Of a stretch of DNA of 64,000 nt, positions 22,141 through 32,205 are shown in pieces. The stretch spans positions 3,453,947 to 3,517,946 of the forward strand of contig NW_006499973.1 in assembly GCF_000471905.2 (NCBI RefSeq), given 5' to 3'. Source of the DNA: Amborella trichopoda. Lineage: Eukaryota > Streptophyta > Magnoliopsida > Amborellales > Amborellaceae. The notes under the pieces are model-generated. The model was not told the DNA's origin and did not search any database. It saw nothing but the letters and a program-made list of their open reading frames with translations. The translations under genes were made by a program, and so were the position numbers. How positions within the stretch are numbered: position 1 is the first letter of the stretch; every line of letters begins with the position of its first letter.

Positions 22141-22659
22141 TCAAGCTTCGAGGAACCTGAAACCGTAGTGATGTTGACATTGGATAATGTCATCCATCGA
22201 TGCAGAAGTTTGCAAGATTTGAAGAGCAGGGTCACAATCGGCTTGCTCAAAGGAAGCGAGCGAGATTTCTCCAAGCTCGACCCCTACGACTAGTTTCCCA
22301 TTACGTATACTAGGATTGAGAAAAGCAAGGGGTTCAACACATACCTTTGCGACGCCGTTTTTAGTTGGAAATTTGAGGCATTGATGGAGTGTAGAGGCGA
22401 CCACGAGATTTTCATGCCGCCACGGTCTTCCTAGCAGCATGTTGAATGAAGGTTTTATGTCCAAGACATAAAACTTTGTCACTTGGACGATATGGCCGAT
22501 CTTGAGTGTGAGAGGTAGTATGCCTTCAGCTTGTCTCGTGGTCCCATCATATGCAGCGATAGTTAATTGACATGGATCGAACTCATCCGGGCTTTTGCCT
22601 ATCTGCTTCACTATTTTCATAGGGCATATGTTTAAGGATGCCCCATTATTAACAAGCAC
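22141..22659 (-). pseudogene. Ty3/gypsy aspartic protease with mutated active site
   Basis: A 172-codon frame opens with LVNNGASLNICP, the retropepsin active site where plant gypsy elements have VDNGSSLN. The catalytic Asp codon is AAT (Asn), a single G-to-A change, so the enzyme would be dead. FNMLLGRPWRHE near residue 74 is the conserved ILG/LLGRPW block. The methionine is internal; the preceding frame (22663-22890) is upstream linker, cut off by a stop. Confidence 0.88.
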
Positions 22660-23313
22660 TCTTCACATCTCATATCCTTGCATGAAAACGGTGATGTGCA
22701 ACGGTTGGACCTGAAAGCGATTGAAGCTGGCTGGGATGTCATCGTCCATGAGCATGATTGGCGTTGGTGCCATCAGTTGGTTGATCATTCTACACAACTC
22801 ATTCAGTTGTATGTTGCTCGGGATGTGTGTCTTGACGAGGACCTTTTCGATCTGGGCCCTGCGTGCTGGTGAATTGGCAAGCAGCTCCAAGAAGGAAATT
22901 TGAGCCTGGATCTTCTCGAGATGAGCTGGTAGATCATAGGTGGTTGCGGATCCTTGAATTTCTTATTCGGCTCTTGATCTGCGACCCCTGCTGGTTGTCT
23001 TGCTTTTGAGGTGTTTCCCATTCTTTCATCGAGAGTATCGGCCATCAATTGAATGGGTTTGAACACTCGGCCTCTTCGGGTTAGGGAATCAACCTCGTCA
23101 GCTTGAAGCTCGATAGGGTCAGCCCTAGCAAAGAGTAATGGGAGACTTTGGGATGTTGGCCCCTTGTTTGGAAGATGATCCCTTTTCGTTGATCCTGACC
23201 ATATCGATCTCTAGTGTGTCATCTTCGTCATATAGGTTCCATTTGAGAAGGTTATCGAGGTTTGAAGATGAAGGGCTTCCTCTCAGAATATCTAATAGAT
23301 CTTCATCGCGCTC

Positions 23314-23952
23314 TTAGAGATGGTGATCACAAGCAAATATGAATTGACTAGGATCATCTCCTTCGTCTCCACTCTTAATCATGTGAATGACGACTTTCTC
23401 TTTTGAGTTGTCTTGAGCTCCCTGCTTTTTGGTCGTTGTGATCGTATTTTTAGGGAGAGGATTTGTGAAGATACCCATCTTTTGATTAGGCTCTTCGACA
23501 GGTTGATTTCTAGGTACGAAAGTGATGTTCCCCTTATTGATTAACCATTGAATCACGGTTTTAAAATACAAGCAATTTTGAGTATCATGAGCATGGTTTT
23601 GATGCCATTTGCACCATTTGCTCTTATCCGTGACTTGAAACAACAGTTCAGATGGTGGCGGGAGATAAACCATATTTCTAGTTAGGAGTAATTCCAACAC
23701 TTTTTTTAGTTGGTCTTTGAGAGGGGTGAAATTATCCTCTAGCTTTTGGTTATTGTTTTGAGCATTGGCTCTAGGCTGACCCCTTCGGTTTTGGTTCCGA
23801 TTGTTGTACTGAGTGGATGAACCTTGAGTCGATTCGTTAACGACAATCTCATTAACTTGACTAGAAGAATTCCCCTTGTTACTGTTTTTGTTCTTATTTT
23901 GGGGAGTTATTATCGGACCTGGTGTTGAGGGGTGTCCCTCTGGCCCTTTCAT
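23314..23952 (-). pseudogene. gypsy Gag C-terminal part with zinc knuckle
   Basis: A 212-codon frame, rich in Asn, Gln and Ser in its first third. Near residue 135 it has WCKWHQNHAHDTQNC, a C-x2-H-x4-H-x4-C metal-binding knuckle of plant gypsy Gag, followed by QWLINKGNI. A similar motif lies in the plus-strand remnant at 40139. The frame continues from Gag at 24023-24340 after stops and shifts. Confidence 0.85.
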
Positions 23953-24022
23953 GTCGTGCTACCCACTCGATCATTGAATCTAAGGAGTGGGGAATATGAC
24001 CTTGGCTGAAGAAGGTCCTATA

Positions 24023-24724
24023 TTAGCGAGCGGCGTTCTCTAAGGCCATGGAGATTTTGGCTCGGTCCGTAAGTGGACATTCTATGACCCACATTGCCAC
24101 CTCATGGAATCGACCGATGAAATCCTTGAAGGATTCTCTTGGGTTTTGTTTCGTCGCATTGAGCTCGCCCAGGGAGAGAGATCTTAGTGTCGACCCGCGG
24201 TCATGAGAGACGAATAGGTTGAACATTTCGTCTGAAGTGATGTGTGGTTGAGCGGACATTGTTTTTCGATACCAGTTCAAAGCCTCGTTGGTCAATGTTT
24301 GCAAAAATATGGCCTTTAGCTGGTTAGGCATGTCTCGCAAAGCTCGAACGGAGAGGAGGTATGCGTTGACGTGAGTATCTGGATCACTCTTCCAAGTGAA
24401 CTTGTTTCTAAATTATGGGACAACAAATTCCAGGGGAACGTCTTTCATGCCTCCAAGGGTCTCCTGAACATAGGCCTTAGGGGGTAGAATTTCATGCATG
24501 CCCATTCTTACAAGCATATCCTGCATGGTTTTTATAGTACCTTCTTTTTGGGTATTTGACATGATAGTAGGCCCACTGATTGGTGAGCTCCCAAGCGTAA
24601 ACTGATGAGTCGAAACTTGGGGTATATGTTGGGCTGCATGGGCCTGAGATTGATGAACTGCAGTTACCAGAGTGGTTTGATACATTTGTGCCTGAGGCAC
24701 ATACTGACCTATAGGTGTGGCCAT
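24023..24724 (-). pseudogene. gypsy Gag capsid-like domain
   Basis: Two open stretches (24724-24413 and 24340-24023) cover a retrotransposon Gag domain: TLTNEALNWYRKTM, then FNLFVSHDRGS, then NPRESFKDFIGRFHEVAM. These fit the W-Y...F...F x x R F pattern of the gypsy capsid. The N-terminal piece is Gln/Ala/Pro rich with no known domain. The stop at about 24410 (TAA) and a gap interrupt it. Confidence 0.85.
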
Positions 24725-25639
24725 CGGTTGCAGAAATTACACGGTTTGTTGGACCGGGTGAGCTAGAGGGACCGATTGAAGAATTGGCTGACTCGATTAT
24801 GCTAGGGGTTGACCTATACCACTAAGTTGGTTTGGCATTGACTCGTGAGCTGGGGCATGAACGGTGTAACCTAGGTCAACTATACTTTTAAGGGAAGCTT
24901 GGACACCTATCTCGCCAAAGGGTGGGTCTAGATCGGCACCTATGCTTCGTACAATGTTCAGAACATCATGAGCTGTACTATGGTGGCTCGAGGTTGGGTT
25001 GGATCCCTTAAACCTAGGTGGGTCTTGTTTTTGAGATCGTTGTACCTTGGGGTTATCACGGTTCGAGTTTTGGGAAGTGGCGTTAGATACGGCCTAAACT
25101 TCTTCCCTTGCTCGGCTTTTACTTTGGTTGCCTAAAAGCCCTTCTAGAATGACGCTCGGTTAGACCCCTTGACTATTCAAAGTTTTTCGGGCAGAGCCGA
25201 CTTTTTGAGGCACACAGATTTCAGGATTAGGAGTGGACCCTTGAGATTCTACCTCTAATTGAAGATCTAGGTGTTAGATAATGTATTGACCTGAGTTCCG
25301 TCGATAATCCCAAGGGATTGCGGCATACTGGTCCCTAGGTTTGGGAAGATTAGGCTTAGAGTCAGCCGTGGTGCAATCATCATAGTCGCCTTGAGTGACT
25401 GACGTGGTGATTGCTTTGTGTGGGGCTCTAGAATCTAGGCTTAGATAAGGTCTAGACTTGATGGCTCAGGGCATACCTCGCCTGACTCTAGGGGCAAAAC
25501 CTTAACTGAGACCTAAGCTATGACTAAACTGGTTGAAACTTGCTAAAAACAATGGGTTTTGGTTCAAACCCTGAACTAGGGTAAACCTAGTTTAACTCTA
25601 GGGGACACTCTAAGCTTAGACCTATGCTAGAACCTAGAC
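24725..25639 (-). other. Gag N-terminal extension and leader, broken
   Basis: Continues upstream of the Gag frame on the minus strand with short open stretches and many stops. I see no conserved domain. Confidence 0.45.
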
Positions 25640-26105
25640 TAAAATCTAGACTAGATGGGTACGAGTCTTCACTCGGACTAAGAGCGGGTTTAGGTTCGGA
25701 CTTGGGTGTGAGCTTGGTTCGGATCTGGACTGAGTCGGGTGCAAGCCTAGGCTTGGACCTAGAGGGTTGTGAAGATCAAACAGAGTATGGACCCAGACTG
25801 AATCAAAGTTGAGATAAGCACGAGCCCTAAGCTCGGACCAAGAAGGGGACCTAGGTTCGGACTAAGGTGGAACCTGGTTCGGACCTGGGACAAGGTGGGT
25901 ATAAGCCGAAACTTGGACCCAGAGAATTTTGATGAGCAAATCAGGTGTGGACCTAGATTGAATCAAGGTTAGTTTAGGCACAAGCTCCTGGTTCGGACAA
26001 AAAGGGGGCCTAAGTTCAGACCTAGGCGAAACCTTGTTCGGACCTGGGCTAAGCTGGGCACAAGTCTGGACTTGGACCCAGAGGGTTCAGCTTGGACTAA
26101 AAGCA
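25640..26105. repeat. 160-bp tandem repeat in the gypsy leader, about three copies
   Basis: Period 160: AGGTTCGGAC-type anchors at about 25691, 25851 and 26011, with the shared segments CTTGGACC(T/C)AGAG and GACTGAATCAA. The GGACC-rich repeats lie between the PBS and Gag of the minus-strand element. Confidence 0.88.
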
Positions 26106-27142
26106 GGCTCGAAATGAGATCTAAGATTAACCAACAAAAATAACAAGCACATCACACGAAAACTTTTGAACTAGATTATAGGTACGCTTGGCTTGAGAGT
26201 GGGTTCCTAACTATTGAAATGCAGCTAAGCTGATATAGGTCCTCACATAGGTCTTGGCCTCCTGCTATAGGATGTTCACCAGGTCCTACTATACTCGCAG
26301 TTGCTTTGAGGCAAAGGATTACTGAGGGGCACTCACAGTTAAAGTTACGTGAACCCCAACCGCCTCGACTCTCAAAGCTAGGTTCCCCTCACACCGTTAA
26401 CGTGGGTTTTGGGGGTTTTCGAAATATTTGTTTGCTGGTTTCCTGGGCATTCCCGGTCCCTTGTGTGCTGGAGTGTGTAACGAAGCACGCAAGAAAAAAT
26501 AAAGTGGCAAGCAGGCAGGCACACAATGCAATGAAGAAATAAAGCGAGCTCTTGGCACTAATCGTGCCTAACGATTCTTGCTTCAAGGCGATGCTTGCTT
26601 CGAGGCGAAGCTCGCTCGAAGCATAGTATAGATGGAGGGGTAAGCAACCCTTAAGAAGGTACAATCAAAATAGTGACATTAGGCACAGTCCGTGCTAAGT
26701 CGAGCGTGGCCAGAGCCGAGGATGACTCGAACGGGAAACGGTTCAGGGAGGGTACAAGGAACCCTTAATGTAATTTTTTTTATTTTTTAATAAATGTTTT
26801 TTTATCTTTATAACTTTGATGAAACACAATTAAACATAGATAGAACAGACTTGTATCAAGTAAAATATATTTTATTTTTATTTTTAAAATTTTTATTTTG
26901 ATCTGAAAATTTTTTGAGCTGTCACAAGAGAGCCCCTAAAACAGATCTGAAAAGTTTCAGAAGATTCTTGAAACTTCTAAAGTTGAGCGACATTCCCCGT
27001 GTCGCTTTGGATCTGGGTGGCACTGGTGGCGTCGCCCAGAAAAATAGGGTTTTGCAGCATCGAAACCCGAGTCTTGGTCACAGCTAACTTTTGGGAAAGG
27101 CCCCACAATGGGTATTTTGGCGCCTGGATGTAGCGCGAAAGG
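26106..27142 (-). other. gypsy 5' leader, non-coding
   Basis: Lies between PBS and the tandem repeats. It has CTTCGAGGCGAAGCTCGCTC-type short inverted repeats near 26580-26630 and a second copy of the PBS-flanking segment AAAGGCCCCACAATGGGT at 27096. No coding domain is seen. Confidence 0.5.
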
Positions 27143-27160
27143 CCCCACAATGGGTGCCAA
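27143..27160 (-). other. Primer binding site-like sequence
   Basis: On the minus strand TTGGCACCCATTGTGGGG directly follows the LTR end ...AAACA. Plant gypsy elements often have TTGGCGCCCAC-GTGGGG at this point. An imperfect second copy of the flanking block lies about 45 bp downstream. Confidence 0.7.
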
Positions 27161-27162
27161 AC

Positions 27163-28291
27163 TGTTTACGATGAAAATCTGATAGATCTTCCGACAAAGA
27201 TCTCTTAGAACTTGACACCTTAAACTGATAAAAAAGAGATGATAGAGAAAGTGGGGCAAATCGAATTCAGATCTGCCCTAGAAATGAGCAGATCTGCTCT
27301 CACATCTGTGGCAGAGCCAGCATGATCCGAGACACTAAAACTCGATTTTAAAGCAAAAGAATTGAAATAAGATCAAAATAAAATGAAAACAATAAAAGAA
27401 GAAGAAGAAAGAAAGAGGAAGAAATAATACCAAACCGGGCCGGATGGCCCAAGACTCCCAAGCCTTCGAGGGCTCGCCCATATCAGAACCAGTGTCCTCT
27501 TTTGCCTCTCTGATTCGAATGCTGACCAGAAAATCTTTGATGTCAAGGGGTTGTTGTGCCCTGGATATGGTTTTAAAACTAGGGTTGTTGTGCCCTAGAG
27601 ATCTAAGGTTTAGCGTTTTCAGGCTTAGGGTTCAAAGTTAGGGTTTTTCTATTCGAGGAAGTTTCTGTGTTCACTCTAGGGTTTCAATCCTTCTCTTAGG
27701 GTGTTTTTTTTTTTCTCCTCCCCACGAAAAAGAGATTTTATAAGGACCAAGGATCTGTTGGGAATGATTTATTTCCATAACCAACAGATCCTCTAGTCAA
27801 AGATGACAATTTTGGGGGTACGGATCTGGGCGACAGGCCTATTGTGGCCCAAATAAAAGCAGTAAAAAGCGTAAAAAAAGGTAAGAAATCCACTTCTTTG
27901 GTAAAATTTCCAATTTGGGACAAAAGAGGTTGGGGACACCACTCGTGTCGTCCAGTCTAGGCTGGGTGACTCTCCTAATGTTTCTCAAATCAAATGATGT
28001 GCAAATTGAGGTTTTCATCTTTATGTGTGTTTCTTAGCCTTTTGTGAAGCTTGTGGAGGAAATTTGGGTCAAAACAGATTTCTTTACTATTTTTAATGAT
28101 TTTTTAGGTAAAATAAGGCGTCTACAGAATTATAGGTCAAAACAAGGTTTTTGTAGGGTTCTGGATAGCCAAACTGGTTCTGGGTCACAGGGTAGGCTAT
28201 GTGAACTATGGATTTGGGTTTACTAAGTTAGTGTGATCCTAAGGGTTTAGGAAACCACAAAACTTTCCAGATTTAAAATGGGGTGTCTACA
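27163..28291 (-). repeat. LTR of the minus-strand gypsy element
   Basis: Starts TGTAGACACCCCATTTTAAA at 28291 and ends ...CGTAAACA at 27163, just before the PBS-like site. It contains TTATAAAATC at 27734-27743 as a likely TATA box. A second TGTAGACGCC start-like motif at 28126 suggests either an internal repeat or a nested LTR edge. Confidence 0.75.
27734..27743 (-). promoter_or_regulatory. TATA box of the gypsy LTR
   Basis: TTATAAAATC on the minus strand, about 550 bp into the LTR and about 570 bp before its end, a usual place for the U3/R border. Confidence 0.55.
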
Positions 28292-28528
28292 GAGGGCGAC
28301 GCCTTCTTTGATACTAATGTTTCCGTCATTGTCCTCCCGGACCTCAAAGCGAATGAGATCGGTAATAAAGGTGATGCTAAGAGGCCATTTTGGCTTGCAC
28401 AACGCGTCAATTAGCCAAATGGGCTCGCCCCTCACTAAACGTTCAGCAGTAAAATCATCAGTGTCAAGCTCTCCTCCCCTTGGAAGGTTCTTCACGTTAG
28501 GAATTCTGTGAGAAGGCCCGACAATCAT
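28292..28528 (-). pseudogene. PMD-like gene copy 3, N-terminal fragment
   Basis: Seventy-nine codons: VKNLPRGGELDTDDFTAERL, VRGEPIWLIDALCKPKWPLS, then IRFEVREDNDGN. This lines up with the starts of the genes at 45420 and 57003 (VRGEPIWLTEALCEPWWPLS and VRGQPIWLTKLARALEWPLS). It is cut off after EGVAL by the LTR start at 28291. The remaining gene body is not found in the window. Function as for the longer copies. Confidence 0.8.
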
Positions 28529-28589
28529 ACAAAGTTTAACGACTCACTGCTATGAGCGAATCACTAAGGCACAGGTTAACGCCAGCTGT

Positions 28590-28862
28590 GTTTTTCAAGG
28601 ACCAGCGCTGACTTTGTTATCAAAAGCTAGCACCCAATGCCTGCTGTCTTCATCAAAGCTAGCGCCGGCTGTGTTTGTCAAAGCCCACTTCCAGCTGTGT
28701 TCTCATGGGCCCAACGCCGGCTGTGTTCGTTGAACTTAGTGCTGGCTGTGTTCTCAAAATGAAGCGTCGGCTGTGTTCACTAATACCTAGCGCCGACTGT
28801 GTTCTCAAAGCCTAACGCCGACTGTGTCTTCAAAGGACTAATGCCGGCTGTGTTTTCAGATG
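28590..28862. repeat. Short tandem repeat GCCGGCTGTGTT, about nine units
   Basis: Units of roughly 28-35 bp share AGCGCCGGCTGTGTTCTCAA, with variable spacers. It sits between the PMD-like start and its TATA-like site, in the position where the 45.5 kb copy has a different array. Confidence 0.85.
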
Positions 28863-29492
28863 ACTATCACCGCTCGTGCTCCTGCATGTGCCACAAATTG
28901 CGCACATGTCACCTCGAGCCCCGGGCGCACAACCTGACAACTGCCGGCCGCGATGTGGTCTGATGCACGTCATCACATGTGTGGTCTAACAACCGATCGT
29001 TCGCTGCCAGCGGCTGTTCGCTTCCTTGCGACTCTCGGTCTTCCATCGAAAACTCCCCTCTCCCATTGGAAACCCACTATTGCACCTTCCCCAATCTTCA
29101 CACCACACTAGAAAACCACTGGAAAATCTCCAAAACAAGTGGAAGTTAACCTGTCGAGCCCCTGCGGTAACTTGGGCCCCTTTACCCTATACTCTCAAAA
29201 ACTATTACCGAAGTTTTTTCACTGTTCCCCTGCAAATTCCTTGCTACTCGCACCCTGACGGCTACTCTCTTCAGCAATAGTAACCCTCGCCATAGATTCC
29301 TGCAACCCCCTGCGGATGCTCCTGTGTTCTCTCCAATTCTCTCTCTTCCAGCCAGAATTTTCTTGCCAAGGTTCTTGGTGGCAAAACTTCGAGCAGTCGG
29401 TGTTTTCGACGGAGTTCTCACCGTAAGTCTCTCTTTCTCTCCGTAGTCATTTTAACCCTCGGTAAAATGGTGAAAAAATGGGGTTTACCCCC
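28863..29492 (-). other. Probable 5' leader of PMD-like copy 3
   Basis: Lies between the TATA-like site and the first methionine. It holds no recognised domain; short open frames are chance. A CTTACGGTGAG-type sequence near 29420 could be a splice signal, unproven. Confidence 0.35.
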
Positions 29493-29500
29493 TTTATATA
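29493..29500 (-). promoter_or_regulatory. TATA box upstream of PMD-like copy 3
   Basis: Minus strand TATATAAAGGGGGTAAACC. The matching site before copy 1 is GTATAAAAGGGGGAAAACC (46428-46436 core). Both lie about 1 kb before the first methionine. The shared TATA plus G-run plus AAACC supports a real promoter. Confidence 0.65.
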
Positions 29501-29580
29501 GGCAGCGTTCCCTTGAAATACCCCTCACAAGATGGAAATACCAGTCAGGTCCCTGTGGGCCAAATGAGGATGGAATGGAT

Positions 29581-29850
29581 CGGGTCGGACTCAGTCTCGA
29601 GGCCCGAACAGAGGTCTACCATCGCTCGTGAAAACTCAGGCATCAGGGTTCAAGACCGGGTCGGGCTCGGACCCGAGGCCCGAATGGAGGTCTACCTCCG
29701 CTCGTGAAAACTCAGGCATCACGGACCAAGACTGGGTCGGGCTCAGACCCGAGGTCCGAACGGAGGTCTACCGCCACCATTGCAAACTCATGCATTAGGG
29801 ACCAAGACCGGGTCGGGCTCAGACCCGAGGTTCGAACATAGGTCATCCCC
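29581..29850. repeat. 76-bp tandem repeat, 3.5 copies
   Basis: Anchors GGGTCGG(G/A)CTC at 29582, 29658, 29734 and 29810. Shared core is ACCCGAGG-CCGAA then GAGGTCTACC, followed by GAAAACTCAGGCATCA. Confidence 0.9.
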
Positions 29851-29859
29851 GTTTGTGTG

Positions 29860-30010
29860 ACTTGTCACCAGCGTCGTCTATGTAACTTGTGACCACCGCC
29901 ATCTGTGTAACTTGTGACCAGCGCCGTCTGTGTAACTTGTGGCCAGCGCCGTTTGTGTAATTTGTGCCCAGCGCAGTTCAGAACCAGTACCGTTTGTGTT
30001 ATTTATGCTT
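29860..30010. repeat. About 29-bp tandem repeat, five units
   Basis: Units read GTGTAACTTGTGACCAGCGC then CGTCT, with decay toward the end. Adjacent to the 76-bp array but unrelated in sequence. Confidence 0.85.
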
Positions 30011-30149
30011 AGCATCGTGCGTACGTTGCCTGTGTGATTGGTGCCTGCTGCCGCCCATGACCACCGCCATGTGTATTACACTCCCCATGCTAAAGCCGTG
30101 CATGTGCTAGCACTTGGTTACCGCCGTGTGTGTCTTGCCACTATCTCCA

Positions 30150-30800
30150 GTGGAGATGCATCAAGGTTATGACCTGTCATCCCCAATGGAGTCAAGAGCA
30201 GGCTACTGTCCCTCATTCCTAATAGGAGTCACACCCGTACTGCAGCCCATTATTCCCAATGGAGTTAGGGTCATTCTTACCCCTTCAATCCCCAGTGGGT
30301 TTTTTTCACACCAAGTCATTATTCCTTTGCTATCTTATCCCCAGGGAGTCGGGTAACCTATTCTCCATGGGGTCTCATTTTTCACCCCTCGGGAGTCATA
30401 CTTGCCCCTTAGTTCTCAGTGAAGTTTGCTTTAGTGTGCCATCCCTCGTTGGGCCACCATCTCCATCTAGGCCCTCTATTGTGTATGGCCTTGGTCATTT
30501 CATCCCCAAGGAGTTGGATTGTCATTAACGGACCCATTCCCCATGGAGTTTCACCTACATGGTGACCCACACAATGGTCTAGATGCACGACCCTAAACTA
30601 CATGGTCCAAACTATATGACCTTAAACTGTAGTGAAGATCTAGTTGTACGACCTTAAACTTCATGGTCCTAGTTGCTTGACTTTAAACACATAGCCACGG
30701 TCTAAGTTATATGACCCTAAACTATAGTGTACGTCCTGACTGCATGACGTTAACCTACTTTACCTAGGTCCTGGAGGCATGACCTTAAACTCGCCCGCAC
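30150..30800. repeat. CCCAATGGAGTC array then TGACCTTAAACT array
   Basis: At 30150-30560 a phrase near CCCCA(A/G)TGGAGTCA recurs every 35-50 bp. At 30560-30800 a phrase near CATGACCTTAAACTGCATGG recurs about every 30 bp. Both arrays reappear in the same order at 48150-48780, the second also at 46900-47300, and traces of the first at 59158-59250. Confidence 0.8.
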
Positions 30801-31184
30801 ACATACGGGCACGCCCTTTACGTGCGCACCATCTTCATCAAACCCTCATTAAATTCACCTTCCTTTATTACCATCATCATTACCCAGTGAGTTTCACTTG
30901 CGCTCACAAAATGGCGAACCATCGCTCCATCCATGCTAGCCGTCAGCAAGAGGGTCACCACTTTCCACCTTCCATCCATACATCCTCCATCTTTTGCGGA
31001 CAGGTTCATGAAGTCTCCCCAAAGTGAGTTATACCACCATCATACTCACTCCATGGCCTCTACAGACTGCCATTCATCTCTACCAGGGTCCAACTATATA
31101 ACCTTAAACTATAGTATACGTCCTGGCCGCATGACGTTAAAAGGCTTCGCACAGGTCCCGGAGGCATGATCTTAAACACACACT

Positions 31185-31360
31185 CACAAAAAAAAAGAAG
31201 AGAGAAAAGAATAATGGGCATGGTGTATACCTGAACAAGGGAATGACATGAGTAAAAATGATGGACAGGCATGGTAACAAAGCTTTGAGTAAGAGAGTTC
31301 CGTGAAAATGAAAACCCGGGCACGGTGAAAACCCAGAAGGGCACCTTGGACCAAGAAAGA
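31185..31360 (+). repeat. Hairpin-GTAAAA module
   Basis: GGCATGGTG, GGCATGGTAAC and GGGCACGGTGAAAACCC units followed by GAGTAAAAATG or GAGTAAGAG. Same module as 49150-49450 and 59510-59850. Confidence 0.65.
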
Positions 31361-31601
31361 AGAATGATACAGCGCTTGCTTCCACAGGCAGCTTCTGCTA
31401 ACACACCCTTTCATTATCACAAACCATGTCCAACAGGGTGTAGATGTTAAAATCATCCCTCAATATCCACAACAGGCAAGAAACTATCATACCAGGTGCC
31501 CTACGAACCTAGTTTGGCTGCTAACAACGCCGCCAAGATGTTCAACAGGGTGTAGACGTTAAAATCGCCCCTCAACATCTTTCTCTTCTTCTCTCTCTTG
31601 A

Positions 31602-31793
31602 CATGCACGGTAGTGGCAATGCCGTGCATGCTTCTCTTTCTCTCTTCCTCTCTCTTTCTTTCTCTATTCTTCCATCTCTAGACAATGTGGAAATGACAGC
31701 GCCGTACGTGCCCCTCTTTCTCTCTTTCCTTTCTTCTTCTCATATGCACGACATCGGTAGTACTGTGCATGCTTCTCTTATTATCTTCTTATA

Positions 31794-31830
<37 letters not shown>

Positions 31831-31900
31831 TCTCTTTCTCTAATCTTTCTCTCTTTCTTTTCTTCTTTTCACATGCACAACATTTGTAGTACTGTGCATG
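31602..31900 (+). repeat. CT tracts with covarying hairpins
   Basis: Three hairpins are separated by pyrimidine tracts: CATGCACGG/CCGTGCATG (31602-31630), ATGCAC/GTGCAT (31744-31770) and CATGCACA/TGTGCATG (31872-31900). Arms differ between hairpins yet pair within each. Confidence 0.8.
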
Positions 31901-31925
31901 CCACTCTTCTCCTTCGTATCTTTCT

Positions 31926-32205
31926 CCCTACTTCGAAGGCTGGGTGACAATGTGGCTCAGTCATTATCCCTTCTTCAAAGGTTGGGTGACAACGTAGCCC
32001 ATTCACCATCCCTTCTTCAAGGCTTGGGGACAACGTAGCCCAGTCATCATCCCTTCTTCAAGGCTGGGTGACAACGTAGCCCAGTCATCATCCCTTCTTC
32101 AAGGCTAGGTGACAACGTAGCCCAGTCATCATCCCTTCTTTGACAACGTAGCCCAGTCATCATCCCTTCTTGGATGCTGGGTGACAACATAGGCCAATCA
32201 TTATC
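31926..32205. repeat. About 46-bp tandem repeat, seven units
   Basis: Core CAACGTAGCCCAGTCATCAT then CCCTTCTTCAAGGCTGGGTGA. One unit near 32140 is shortened. Ends where U2 begins. Confidence 0.95.

Larger units (their letters stand above)
21641..28291 (-). mobile_element. Ty3/gypsy element on the minus strand, truncated after protease
   Basis: Reading the minus strand from 28291: a TGTAGACACCCC LTR start, LTR with TATA box, PBS-like site at 27143-27160, a long leader with tandem repeats, Gag, zinc knuckle, protease and a G-patch-like tail. No reverse transcriptase or integrase follows before U1 begins at 21640, so it is truncated or non-autonomous. Its LTR edge interrupts a PMD-like gene at 28292, so it inserted after that gene was in place. 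Confidence 0.8.
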
